Source: Branchiostoma floridae (taxonomy: Eukaryota; Chordata; Leptocardii; Amphioxiformes; Branchiostomatidae). From it: DNA of 60,000 nt. The stretch covers positions 24,363,808 to 24,423,807 of the forward strand of contig NC_049980.1 of assembly GCF_000003815.2 (NCBI RefSeq), written 5' to 3'. This document shows, one piece after another, positions 13,507-26,200 of the stretch (its first letter is position 1; the number at the start of each line of letters is the position of its first letter). The translations under genes and the position numbers were made by a program. The notes below the pieces were generated by a model. The model saw only the letters and a list, made by a program, of their open reading frames with translations, had not been told where the DNA came from and did no database searches.

Positions 13507-14122
13507 TCCTACTACATCCCTGATACCCGGTCGGCAGGCTTCATCACGCAGGGATTAACTCGGCAATTTGCAGATTTGCCACCGTCCCATCGACCCGTGC
13601 GGGGATCCCGCGGATAAGCCGGGCGTTGATGATGCGAGGTCAACCTATTTAAAGATAATCAGTCGTCTTCACGGCTGGCCTACTTAAGTAACCTTCAAAC
13701 ACACTTCTGGGCCCACAAAGTTGGCAGGCGGCTGTGGAATGAAAAAAAAACAACAATGGTGATACGATGGGGATATCAGAAGATCACATGTATTCTCCAT
13801 GACAGAAGGCAATGCGTTTTCAATGGTGCCAACATAAATCATTAGAAGTATCTCAGATTTTTTTATTATTCTCTGATGGATCAGATCATGATTTGTTCTT
13901 TTTCTCTTTACGTATTTCCTGCCTTTGTGGGCAAATTTTCAATACTTGGTGTGCTGTTTCGATGCACTTCCACAACGATGTGCTAGGATGCGCATTTAGA
14001 ACACTGGCATCCTTGGGATATAGCCACATCCCGGTGACGCTTGATAGTTTACACACCGTTAACATAAGACTGAGAAGGTCAACCAATGTAGGGGAGATTT
14101 ATTTGCTTGAAACAAGTCTACT

Positions 14123-14290
14123 CTGTACACTGTACACTGTACACTGTACACTGTACACTGTACACTGTACACTGCACATTGCATCGCATTGCAATCTACA
14201 CTGCACTTCACCACAGTACACCACACTACTAAATAGCACCACGTGTACACTACACTATGCCACACTACACCACACTAAACCAAACTGCAA
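14123..14290. repeat. CTGTACA tandem repeat with degenerate CACTA tail
   Basis: About seven perfect copies of the 7-mer CTGTACA (14123-14173), each containing the palindrome TGTACA. They are followed by about 115 bp of degenerate CTACAC/CACTA-type words. The open frames on both strands across 13812-14306 are repeat artefacts. Confidence 0.9.
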
Positions 14291-17200
14291 AAACCTTATG
14301 ACCTGATTAGATATTGTACGATGTACTAAATCATTACTAGTATCTGATGACACTGACGGAACTGATCGCAAGACTCCTTCAATTCTGGACTGAAAAAGGT
14401 ATATTTGTCGTCGGTAGTTGACTAATGTTAGGCCAATGTTAGAATGACTTTTCCTTTATGTATTTACAAGTCGATCAAGTCGGCAGGCTCGTGGCAATTG
14501 CAGTTTTATTACACCAATTTTATTGAATTAAAAAATAGGTTTGTTCTAAGTAAAGCTATTTGATCACTTCTTGGCAGTTAACTAAATAGGATGAATGGCA
14601 GAAAAAAGTGTTGAGATAGGAGATAGCGCTGAACATTGGCTTTGAAGGCTTAAAGATTGTATACGGGTTGGAAGCAGTTGTCATTGAGGGGGTTCCAGTT
14701 TGACAGTCCAAGGGAAGAAATGGTTGCTACAGAAGGACTTTGAAACTAGTACATGTAATTGAACAGTGTGACGATGCGAACTGGGGGAGAGCCTGATATT
14801 ACACTGAAAGGGTCTCTGAGCTGTCTGAAGTTGTTCACCTTCACCTTGCTAGAGCAGAAGTTGAAAATGTACCTTTGCTGTTGAGATGTCAGAAGATCCA
14901 TGGAAGAGGCACCAAACGTCCATCAACTGCTCGCTGAGGTATTGAGCTTTGCTACCTTTCAGAACGCACACTTACTGTCACTGTGCGCCTTTCGAATGAC
15001 CGCTGTACATTACGCCACTCTTTATTCCTATAGATGCGGGGAGGCCTTTATCAGCTACTAGCCTACTACCATGAACACGGGCAGGGGAAGAATCTCACAG
15101 TAAGATTTATTTACAGTGTAGAAACCGCGTCGACTTTTATGTTCTCTATCTGCACGGGAAATCGCCAGGGAGACGCCAGAGGCGGTATTATATCTTTGTA
15201 TTGATGCCCACGCCAACCGAGAGATAAATTCAGGCTTTTCATAAAATCCAAGACATGCCTTCTAGGGTAGAAGCATTTATTAACTACCGGTAGAGTAGTT
15301 ACTCCATCGGTTCACCACCTAGGGCTATTCAACCCGGATTTTAGGATCGCCATGTCCAAGTTTGTACAGCACATTATATCTCTGGCACCTTATCTATACT
15401 GCCATGAATAAACACTCTTCAAATAGCCCGGTCATTATGCACGTGATTAATGTGTTGACCTCAACATCATGGAGGTTAGGAAGGACGGCCCCGGGTGGAG
15501 GGTCTGTACAATTCGGTACGGAAGACATGTCGTGATATTTGCCGAGGTGGTTCCTAACTAAACAACCAGAAAACAGGAAACAAAACAATCAACCCAAAGG
15601 ACAGGCGATGCTGCTAGGAAACCACCACTTAAGTTCATCCAAGCTCATATTCAGCTGGCGAATTTTGCCGTTTGAAAGGTTACTGAAGTGGGAAACAAAT
15701 CAGCATAAATCTATAATTACAAACAATGAAATGTTCCAAGATTGGCTCGAATTCGAATCAGTCGACTTGTAGAGGCAGGTTTTGTAGCGTAAGTTGCAGT
15801 TTGTTGGATTAACATGGCAACGTATCTTGATTTACTTGAGTGATAGTTTCTATGTCCTATTCAAAAGCTATAAATTGCCGAGCTTAAACATCATCGTCAT
15901 TGAATAAAACTGAAGAGGTCACGCATCACAGTGGTATTTCATCAGCACAACCCGATATAAGCCGATTATATCAAACATCAATTAAAAGCAGGCCAAGAGC
16001 AGGCAAGATATTTTCAGATATACCGACATAAGTGAATGACAATGTTCCTTGTTGGAAGACCCTATCATGGTTATCACACGAATGCCCCAAATCAACAGTT
16101 CTGTATCTTACACAGACCCAATCCAGATTGAACCCCATGCTAAAGCTTTAGAGTGTCTTGTCCTGTCTAATTCAAATTGATGACTCACTCTGAAGCATAT
16201 GAACCATCAAATCATATCAAATAGACACACTCAATTGTTTCGTGTCAAGATATAAAGGTCACATCCCGGCGTTGAGCAGAATGTATCGTTACAGCAGGAA
16301 CAGTTTACCACATCTCTGAAGCAGCCAGAACTGAACAAATGCATGTCATAACCTTCTCCCATAATATTCCAACAGTTGCCTAATTGTACGACTCTGAGGC
16401 CTACCATGGGTTGTTCATTAATCTCATCTGCCTAGCCTCTTGATTGATTGTTTATTTGTTTATTTATTTAGGTAAATCCTGATCACAATATAGGAATACA
16501 TAGATTCAGGGGAAAACATAATGATAAGAGTGTACTGTTGGAATAGTCGGAATTTTCATCAATATGAAATAAACAGTTTTACTGAAAGAACGCATAACAA
16601 ACAAACACCAATATTGCGCAAACAACATAATTCCTCAGATTATGTATACGTCATACGCATTCCCATGTTTCCATTAATGTTTGAAGAAATGTGGATTACC
16701 CTGTTTGACGACTGAGGTGGAATTACCAATCATGGCTTCTGTGGATAGAAATAAATCCTCGACATGCGAGGAGGATGAGAGGGTAATGAACATTTGAACG
16801 ATCAGAAACTTTTAATGGCCCTTTATTACTGATCTGAATCTTCGTCTAATAAAAGTAACAGCCGTATTGGATTACAGTTGGGTCTCTCATGGCTTGTTCT
16901 ACAGTTGCTGGTTCTCTGTTGTCAATCATTGTTTATTACATATCCCAGCAGGTGTACGGTTTAAGGAAGTAATGCCGCAGCACAAAACTCCCGGAGCGAT
17001 AACAACTGCTGTGAGTTGCATCGAAATTATGTAACTCCATTTGACTCCAATGTGCAATTTGAAATATAATTAAGATTTGATAGAGAACTGCTCGGATAGC
17101 TGCTCCCTTGGCCCGCCTGTCAACATATGGAGAGCCATTTGATTTACCCAGCTCAAATAGTTGACAATTGAGCTCCTAGAGACCTCAAATCTACTCACTT

Positions 17201-20200
17201 CTTCTTGAGAAGATCTTTTCGTGACCATAAAACTGTGCCGAGTTATGCCGTCGTTATTTGTTACTTTTGATGTTATTCAACATGGTACAGGGTTTCATGA
17301 GCCTTAAGTTTATTTCTGTTTTCTGTGCAATGGTATTTAGAAAAGAGCAGCCGTTAGCGAAAATGTCATTCCGGGACGCTGAACTGAAGAAGTAGTGAAG
17401 CATTGCAAATCAACCAACAATCAGCAACGACAAGCCTGCGGGCAAGAAGCCGCGTGACATTCACTCTTCGCTACCTTAATCCGTCACAGGAACAAGAAAC
17501 GGCATATTCAAGTATAGATATTCTTTCTCCATGTACATTATGAGAAATCTTTGATCCTCGCAGCAGTGTCTCTTTGTTAGAGACCAGCTTCATTGAATTG
17601 GGATTTTTCGGAAACAAACTGCAGAACCGCACGACAGCGGTGTGGTATCAGTTCCGACCTTATCTCTTGGATCCAGGCAATCGTGCGGGCTGCACAGATA
17701 GGTACTCACCACGGCGCACGGTGGGACTTAGCTCAATGAAACAGGATGCTTTACAGGATGTTAATCATGTTCAAAGTGTAAGTCAGCTTTATGTACTATC
17801 TTATGTTCATCTATTGGGAGAGATAAAGGGGTTAATTGGCCAACTGTTGCAGTCTGCAAAAAGTGAGCGCTTTGTTGGCGGTCCCGCAGCATATAATAGG
17901 ACTTTCAGGAGTTTTGCCTTGCAGCCTTTCTAATCTGACGTAGGCGTAGAAGATGTAGATACCGGACAGACAAGTGCCATGTCGCTGTTGTTTCCAATTT
18001 GATTATTTGATACAGCTTTGGCGAAAATTTGAATGATTGGCATGGAAGAGAAATATCGAGTTGTTAGAGAGGACCGCTGTGAAAGTTTTGAAGGGAACAG
18101 CTGTTTCTGATAATCAGGGCTTATTGTTCCGTCTCCCTGCTGTCTGATGGAAATCCAGTACTTTGATGGAGTATGACAGAGTTGAAAAGTCTCGATATTC
18201 GACACGATTTATGGCAGATAGGGTAATTGCGGTTCACCGCATCCAAGAATAATGTCACCATGCGCAACTTTGCAGTGTTACTGTCCTGTACACCAAATCC
18301 CAAAGGAGTACCACCTGTTCTGTGGCAGATGCCTCACCCTGGAATGGTTATCTACGTATCATCTAGTACAACCCTCCGTATACCTGTAACTCCCACTCCT
18401 GAATATTCTATCACATGCTGAGTATACGCCGTGTATATGTAAGGCTGAACGAACCGAACAACCAACCTATGAAGTTATATACGAAATAAGTACAGTACAT
18501 TACGACGATGCAGACGTTGGAAGGACATACAGACTCGATAGCTATTCATAAATACAGGAAGTTTCTAAACTTCCTTTTCTTGTCGGAGTTCCTTGGAATT
18601 CCTTACCGCCAACCTTATGTTTTAAGTAGACGAAGACATAGTAATGCATTTCAGTAACGCCGAGCTGATCTGTCTTATTGTACAGTTCTACATCCTCCTC
18701 TATCATACTTCGCTTTGCGTGTAGCCAAACTTCACTGTATCTTTCCTTGCAATTAGTCGGTAGTCTAAAACAAACTAAATACAGGCTGATAAGATGTGAA
18801 GGGCTCCCAATGGTCTTATGTAACGTAAAGGAAGTTTAGAGAACTTGGCAGCCAGACTGAGAATTGAGCATCACTTTCTTCCCATGCAGGGAGGTGTTTG
18901 CAGTTTGCAGGTAGTTTCTTTAAATCTCTCCGACAGGCTTCGCGGTCCTAATGCTGATATATAGGGCTTGAGGACTGTAGGCTTACTTCGACTAAGAAGT
19001 ACCCTCACGTCTTTGCGACCGTTGTAGCGTAAGTGAATTCAAACTGTGGCTGCCCTTGGGCAACCTGAATCGGTCAATGGACTTTTAGTAACGTGCCTTC
19101 TTGCAAAGGTTCCAATTTTAACGGTACCGCCCCAGGCCCTTAGCTGACTGAAAATTGGTAAGCTGTAAGTAGCACGCTCCGTGATCACAGTCGGCGTGTC
19201 GGAGCTGCAGGGGAGAAGGGTTCTTCGTTAGTACGGCCGTTCCGCCGGATGGCGTGGCACGATAACTACACTGTCATTGTACCTGTGGTTACGCCAATCA
19301 TCCGTATCAAGGAGAGCGTGGACACAGGGCAGGGAGCACGGAAATTGCGACGCCAATTTAGAGACACCGCTTTTACACACAGATAAGGGCCCGGGGAAAG
19401 TACTGTACTTTTACCTGGAGAAAATCAGGGCCTTGCCGCTTTCAAAATGCTGCGCTTATTTCAAAGATGATAGACATTTGGTCAAAGTAGATGGAATGGT
19501 TCTATGAATTGAAGAGGAATTCATAAATTTCGCCATTCTTCAAACGACCAGGACGGTATAAGAATTCTTGGCGACTCTCCACGGACACCATTTATTTAAA
19601 GGACAACTAGTGGGTATTGGATGGTTGTAGCGGATTACATCTGTAGAGTCAGCTTTAATGTCGAGGAGTTAATAGAAAAGTGCATAAATGCTTCACATCA
19701 ATCTAACTTTTAACTTTCCTTGTCCGGCGCTGTGCCATGATTACAGGAAAGTTTATTTATCCTACTCTCTGTGCCTCATCATACTTTTACACACACCGTC
19801 TTATAACCAGTTTCTGAAAATCAATATTTGTCATCAGAAAAGTGTTAGTGCATTTCTAAAGCTTTGACATTCAAGTGTACCACCAATCAACGTTTTTTGC
19901 AGAACGTCGTAATTGCCAATTCTGTACCCATTCGTGTTGTTTGATTCGTCTCTGACTTAAGTCAAAACTTAATTCTCTGTCTTCCAACTGTGGAAACTAA
20001 GTTGTGCTGTGACAGTAGTTGGTCTGGAAAGGCAGGCCCACCAGTTCCCTCTGTGATACATATTCACGCAGGGACCTGAAATGTTAGCGTTCTGAATAAT
20101 GTGTAGTTAGACACAATGTCATTAGGAAACATCAGCCTGTCACGTGCAATCATCATTTTACGTCCCTCGAAAGAACCCTTAGTGGAAATTGAGTTTGTGC

Positions 20201-23200
20201 ACCCTTCCACAACTTTCCCTTGCCAATATCTCAATAGTCTTCCTATGATTGTAAGATGATTTTACTATGTTTAAGGATAATGGCATAATGATTGGATCCG
20301 TAACTTGGTTTCAGCCTTGGTTCCAGGGGTACAAGTGGATTTTGAGGTAAGTAGCGTTCATGGGCTATCGACCGACACCCATGCAATGTTCCCAAGGTAT
20401 GGTATTCACCACTGAGATCAATGTACGCAAAGGTCGATGGTGAGGAACACTGGAAATTCAGATTTTACTCGAGTGTCAGGAGAGCAATATTTTGTGGAAA
20501 AAAAGCCGGCCACAGGATCGTCTTTATAAAACGTTTATGGTGAAATCAGTTTGAACATTTATTCTTCTTTGTTGATACCAAATTTTCGATAACTAGTGTG
20601 TATCAAATCCAGAACGACTTGTCCACTTTGTATGTCACTTTGACTAGTGCGTGCTTTTGGGGGTGGCAGCCTTTGTAAAATGATGTTAACCTTGACAACT
20701 GGCGTTTCTGTAGTATAGGTTTCTAAGTTATGATGGAAATGAGGTCCTCATTCGCCAACACAAGGTGTCCAAAATATGAAAGTCCTATCTAAGCAAAGAC
20801 GTCTATTGTAGTCTGTTTCATAAATTATGCAAGGAAGCCCTAATTTGCAACGATTTATGTCTATGACGTCCACCTTTTGTAGACCTCCAAACGCCGTAAG
20901 TATGAGATTCCTTGCATTGACGTCCATTTATTTCTCATTCAAAAAATGTTAGATTAGAATGTCATTTGCATAATTTACATTTTTATATGCATTGATGATC
21001 TTTTCAGTGACATATGTCACATGATGATGTTACATATTTGAAAGTCCTATCATGGAGCACAGCGGACCTATGAAGTTTCGTCATCGGTTATGCAAATTAG
21101 CTAAGGAGTGCTGTTGTAGCCATCTTCCTTATTACATTCACACACACACACACACACACACACATTTTTATCATTCATAAATATAAGCGATGATATAGCT
21201 ATCTGGTAGACCTGAAGACTTACAAGTCTGTCACCATCATCGACCTTTCCCCGCCCGGCTGGCGCCCGGCACCACGGAACCTCGGCCTCAGGCAGGCTCC
21301 GATGGTGAAGCATAGCCTTGCACCCAATCGGAAGTAACGAATACATTCTTGATAAGGAACCCACTTTGTTGGCCGCGAACAAAATTAGATTGCAAGAGGG
21401 TAGGTCCAGATATTGCATTATGCTGCAACCTTGATATCTCATACATGTACACACATGAACGGAACAGTTTATGGTGCCTTTCCAAAGTTACCTTCAGAAG
21501 TGACAAAAGGATTATGATGTAGCTTTCGTAGACATAGAGCAGTCCAGGAGAACAACAGCTCATTCACACCGGGGTGATTTTTTTGTGTAAAGTATTTCAC
21601 ATAGATTTTTACATAGATTTTCCATGCCGTTTGCGCTGCTTTACGTCTCGGTAGGACATAAATTACACACAATGGATACCAACTAACAATGATATATCGG
21701 TTCGACGTTCTTACAAGTCCACTCCTACTCAAAAGCAAAGTTTTAACAACTTTGTTCAACAGTTTTAGTAACTTTGCGGCATCCCCAAAACATGTTGTAC
21801 CTAATCAACCAATGATGACCTCGGGGTATGTTGAATCGATTTGTCGGATCATACAGCGGATTTTTCTGTCAGTTCAACAGGGATCTTCATCTGGCCATAT
21901 CTAGTCTCTTTGAGCTGATTTAGACCCGCTAGGCCACACTGGGTCGCCATATCTCATACAAACAGCTGGTTCCTGGACAATAGTACGTATGGAAGATTAA
22001 GGGATTTCCTGGCTTAGAAATATCAACTCACAAAACATATCGAAATATCGGACCAGAGTTTAAGTATACCCAATCCGACTACGTCCAGGGCCTGTGTATG
22101 GCCAGGTATGATTAGGGAAGGAATTTGTAAGGGCTCACCCTTGTAAGAACCATCATGGGTCTCTACACATCGATCTATTCCTGTACCTATCATATCGAGC
22201 TTTAGACGAATGAATAAGTGGTCTACGTCGATGAAGGTTAGTGGTCTAATTTTGAGCTCACCGGTACTAAATTAATTGAGACTCTTGAAGAAAACACACG
22301 TATAATTCTCCGTTACACAAGTAATGTTGATCATAGCGGAGCTTTTACATTTTGATTAAAAAACATTCCGGTGATACTAAATGGCGTCTTTTGCTATCAT
22401 TATAGAGGAATCTTGTTCAAAATCTCATGCGGCTAATTCTCAGACGGGCTGGGAAAACGTAAGGCGCCCGTCTCGTTATCTTTAATCATAAGTTGAACGA
22501 CGCCGTCTGAAGATTTCGACTTTTACCTGCCTGCTGTATTCAGCAGCAGACTCGATCAGGAAATCGATCAAAACTTAATCAGAGATCCGCACAAAAATCT
22601 TCACCTTATGTTACGTATGGCGCATTGAACCCTATCAGTCATTAATCATCTTGAACGCTTTCTCGCAGTATTTAATCCGTGGCAACCAATTGTGGTTATG
22701 TGGTGTCATTTCTTACACTTCTTGTAGACAATGAGACGTCAAGACCAACTAGGGTCAAGAAACTGAAAGTGTAAGGAGAATCCAAAACTTCTCCATCAGA
22801 ACCATCAGCAACGAACAAATCTATCTCCGATCTGCTACCGCCACAACCAACCAACCCATTCAGTGGATGCAGTTCTAAATATCTTTTAATGAAATCAAGT
22901 GAGGTGGTAAGTTACTCCACTTGCAGCTGGCAGAATGAAGAATTTCCCTTTCTGCGCAGCCGAAAGAACTTGACTTTTGTTGTGTCAGTGCGGCGACAGA
23001 GACGGTAATTGGTAGATCCTGGGAATTAGGCCTTATCTAAGAGCCGAGTAGAAAAGACTTAAACAGCCTGTTCTCATCTACCTTCAAGGCATGCCTGAGG
23101 CCTAACAATCACAGGGAGACAAGCTTTACATAAGGATTAAACAAAATCCGGTCGTGCCCAATTGATCCCGTAAGTTCAGAATTACAGTGATGACGGTGGG

Positions 23201-26200
23201 ACCACACGAAGAGCAGAATCCAGTCATAAGACCTAGAAATTAGCGAGATGCACAGACTTGAAGAGAGCGATAGGACGTGTCATTATCTCTTATAGTGTAG
23301 TTATTTCTAACCATGCTTTGATTTATTTCTTGTTAGTTCCAGATTGCCAAACTCCTGACTGCTGCTTCAAAGCTTTCAAGGTTTGAACAAGGTGCAGCGA
23401 ACAGATGTCATTATAGGGACCTCCACTCTAGTTGATAGGCAATCCACACACGATAGCCTAAAGAAATCAAGAATCTTAACAACCCTAAGTTTCTGGACCT
23501 ATGTTAAGCCAAGTGTTCTGTGTATCACACTTTTGTTGTTAAAGGTCTTGACCACGTTCCGTTCTGTGCGTTATCTCCCCACCGGACCATAATCCCGACG
23601 CCTCGGGACAGAATGGTCCTGGTCTAATTGATAGTTACCCGTAACCCCGCTTGGCCCTAATCAGAGTCCGGCTGAATATTTCATCGTTGCGGCGTATTAG
23701 TCGTGTGCAATTGGACAGACTCGGGGGGTTTGGCTGGGGACGCGGTGTGGGCAGGTTTTAAATGTGGTGTGCTGCAGTTTTGTGCAGGTGCATGTATTGG
23801 ACAACAGACTATGTCTTATTGGGATTACTGGTATTACATATGGTTATCTTTCGACCTATTTCTTTGCAAAAACGAAGTGCTATCAGGAATGCGGATATCC
23901 TGCGGAAATGCGTCCCGATATTGTGTATATGTAGCAGTAATATTTTCCATTAAGTGACACTGACGTCCCCCTCTCCGCATCCCAATGTGGACGGGTCCAA
24001 ATTAAGGTTGGCTTTACCCGTGCCCCCTTGCGCCCAGCAATCTCAGACAGCTGACTTGCTCCGCTGATTCGCCTCCAACGTCCCGCCTCGTGGCCCGAGA
24101 TTCGCAACGGCTTGCCTTTCCGCATTTTCCATGGACCTCTGACTGGGGCTGGCGGCGCCGTAAACCACCGGGAGATGTTGTCGGACGTCCTAGCGTGGGC
24201 CACCGCCATGCTACTCATGATCACTCCGACAATCTCTATATGGAAACCCAGGACCGATGTACCCCCGCACGAAGGTTAGGGCTGTTTAATCAGTATTAGA
24301 ACTAGGATTCCAGAAGCACGCAGCGAAAGGCGTCAGTCTTACCCTGATGATATGTTTTTGACCTATAGGTGAGAGGGAGGTGGGACGTGCCTCATTGGTC
24401 TGCATTATTCATCTAAGCTTCTAGTCCGGTGTCAAATCCATTGCTCAACTCGAAGCTGTAATAAGCAGTAGAGAGGACCCTTCTGAACCATATCTCGACC
24501 CGCTGCCCTGTTATATCGTCCCCATACCGATATGTGCGGCATATTGCCTGACCGGAAAGAGCTGCCAGGAAATGTCTAGATCAACGTCTACTTGTACTTT
24601 GTTCCTTCAACAGTAGTTATCGTGCGTACGTAAATACATAAAACGCTTCGTTAAACGCTTCCCATGACTAATATTGGATACTGCGGAATCCTTAAGAGTC
24701 GGAGACCTTAGCTGCATGCGCAAGTACCTGTGCTACTCATGCATTAAGTAGGAGATAAAAGAAAGCTGTAGTAAACCATTTAGGACGACAATGTAGCGTC
24801 ACACGTATTAATTGCATTACAAAACATAGCATCTCTCGCTTGCACCATTAATAGCTTATCTTGTTTCTGCAGGCGTAAATATTACTACACAAACTATGCT
24901 TTGCTAATCAATCAATAGTTAGCTGGTCAATTGATTCCTGTATGGTGATTTTTTCTGCATTGTCCCCAAAGTAATTATTAGAGTTGATATGTCGTCTTCA
25001 AATGCTATGTTCTATCCAGGAAATATGTAGTTTCGCGTAATTGACATCATTAGTCACATAACTTGACAAGAGTAGGTGAATGGACAGTTTATTGACAACG
25101 ATGTTTTTCCCATGCAAGTTCCAGTTGGAATGTAAACACGAATGTAGCATGCACGCAACTGCGAGAAGTGCTCTGGATACATGTAGAGCCTATAGCTATG
25201 GACGCACTTATTGTGCTGTATAGACTAGATACCTCATCATTTTCTTGGGTGGCCTGGTGCCAATACATCTGCTATAGGAAATCTTTATGAGCAGATATTG
25301 CTGACTTTCATACGAAACAGCTGGCAGTTGAACTTGGAAGGTAAATGCCAAACTCATTTGCCTCCAAGGTTACATATTTTACAATAATCTTTGGGTATTC
25401 CAAGAAAAAAAAATTACTTGCATGTGAACGTTTTTGACACGAACTTTGACATATGTTCTAAGTTATATGAGCGAAGTTCCCCCCCACTGTCCGATAATGA
25501 TTGAAATTCTACCTTCCCTGAGCCCCAACGTAAAATGTACAGTGATAGCCAAAGAAACCCCCTTTCCCCTAATACGACTTTTTTAACGTCCGCATGAAAT
25601 CATGAGACAAGTGGACCCCTGTCGTCCCCTGCCCAAGGTTTACACACGACGTGATGTGCTAGACGCGACTTAATGCCTCAAATTGACGAGGACTTCCTCA
25701 TAAACCCAGCAGATTGTTAGGGCGTTATATCAGTGGAGACGGCAGTACGGGGACCAGGGCCCTACAGTTCCTACTCGTCTGCTTTATGGTCTCCCCAAGG
25801 CCGTTAAGATGGGGGGGATGGTGGGGTATATAGCCAGGGAATTTATGCACAATACTCGAAGTAGTGTAGGCTGATGTCTATGTTTGGTCGAGCCCCCATC
25901 CAATTTGAATAGTGATGACTGATTCTAATTTGCAAGCATGAAAGGACTAATAGGACTTAATTTCGGATTTTCAACGCCCACCTCCTTACCAAACACCGGA
26001 TGCTCCATGCAAACACATCGCATTAAAGAGAAATTAATATGCCCCAGCTAATGTGCAATAGGCACTCTCGTGTTGAATCTCAAAACCGCAACACATTTTA
26101 CCTCGTCGTAAGCACTATATGAGACCCGTTATTTTCCGATTTACGGCAGATATCAGGAGGGATATGATGTCTTCACGTGCCAATCGTATGGCAATACCAT

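Noticed and set aside
13812-14306. 164-residue open frame
   Set aside because: Its second half is the CTGTACA repeat and the first half has no motif.
15034-15099. 66-nt exon-like block between TTTATTCCTATAG and GTAAGA
   Set aside because: It is open only in phase 0, which does not connect to the phase-1 exon upstream, and the peptide is unrecognised.
20315-20346. 32-nt block between TTTCAG and GTAAGT
   Set aside because: Too short to judge, and such sites occur by chance in tens of kilobases.
23338-23383. Cys-rich short frame after a good acceptor (PDCQTPDCCFKAF)
   Set aside because: It stops after 15 codons, the donor is weak and there is no start or neighbouring exon.
23883-24224. 113-residue minus-strand frame in GC-richer DNA
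   Set aside because: No domain, no splice sites, and the composition is explained by local GC content.
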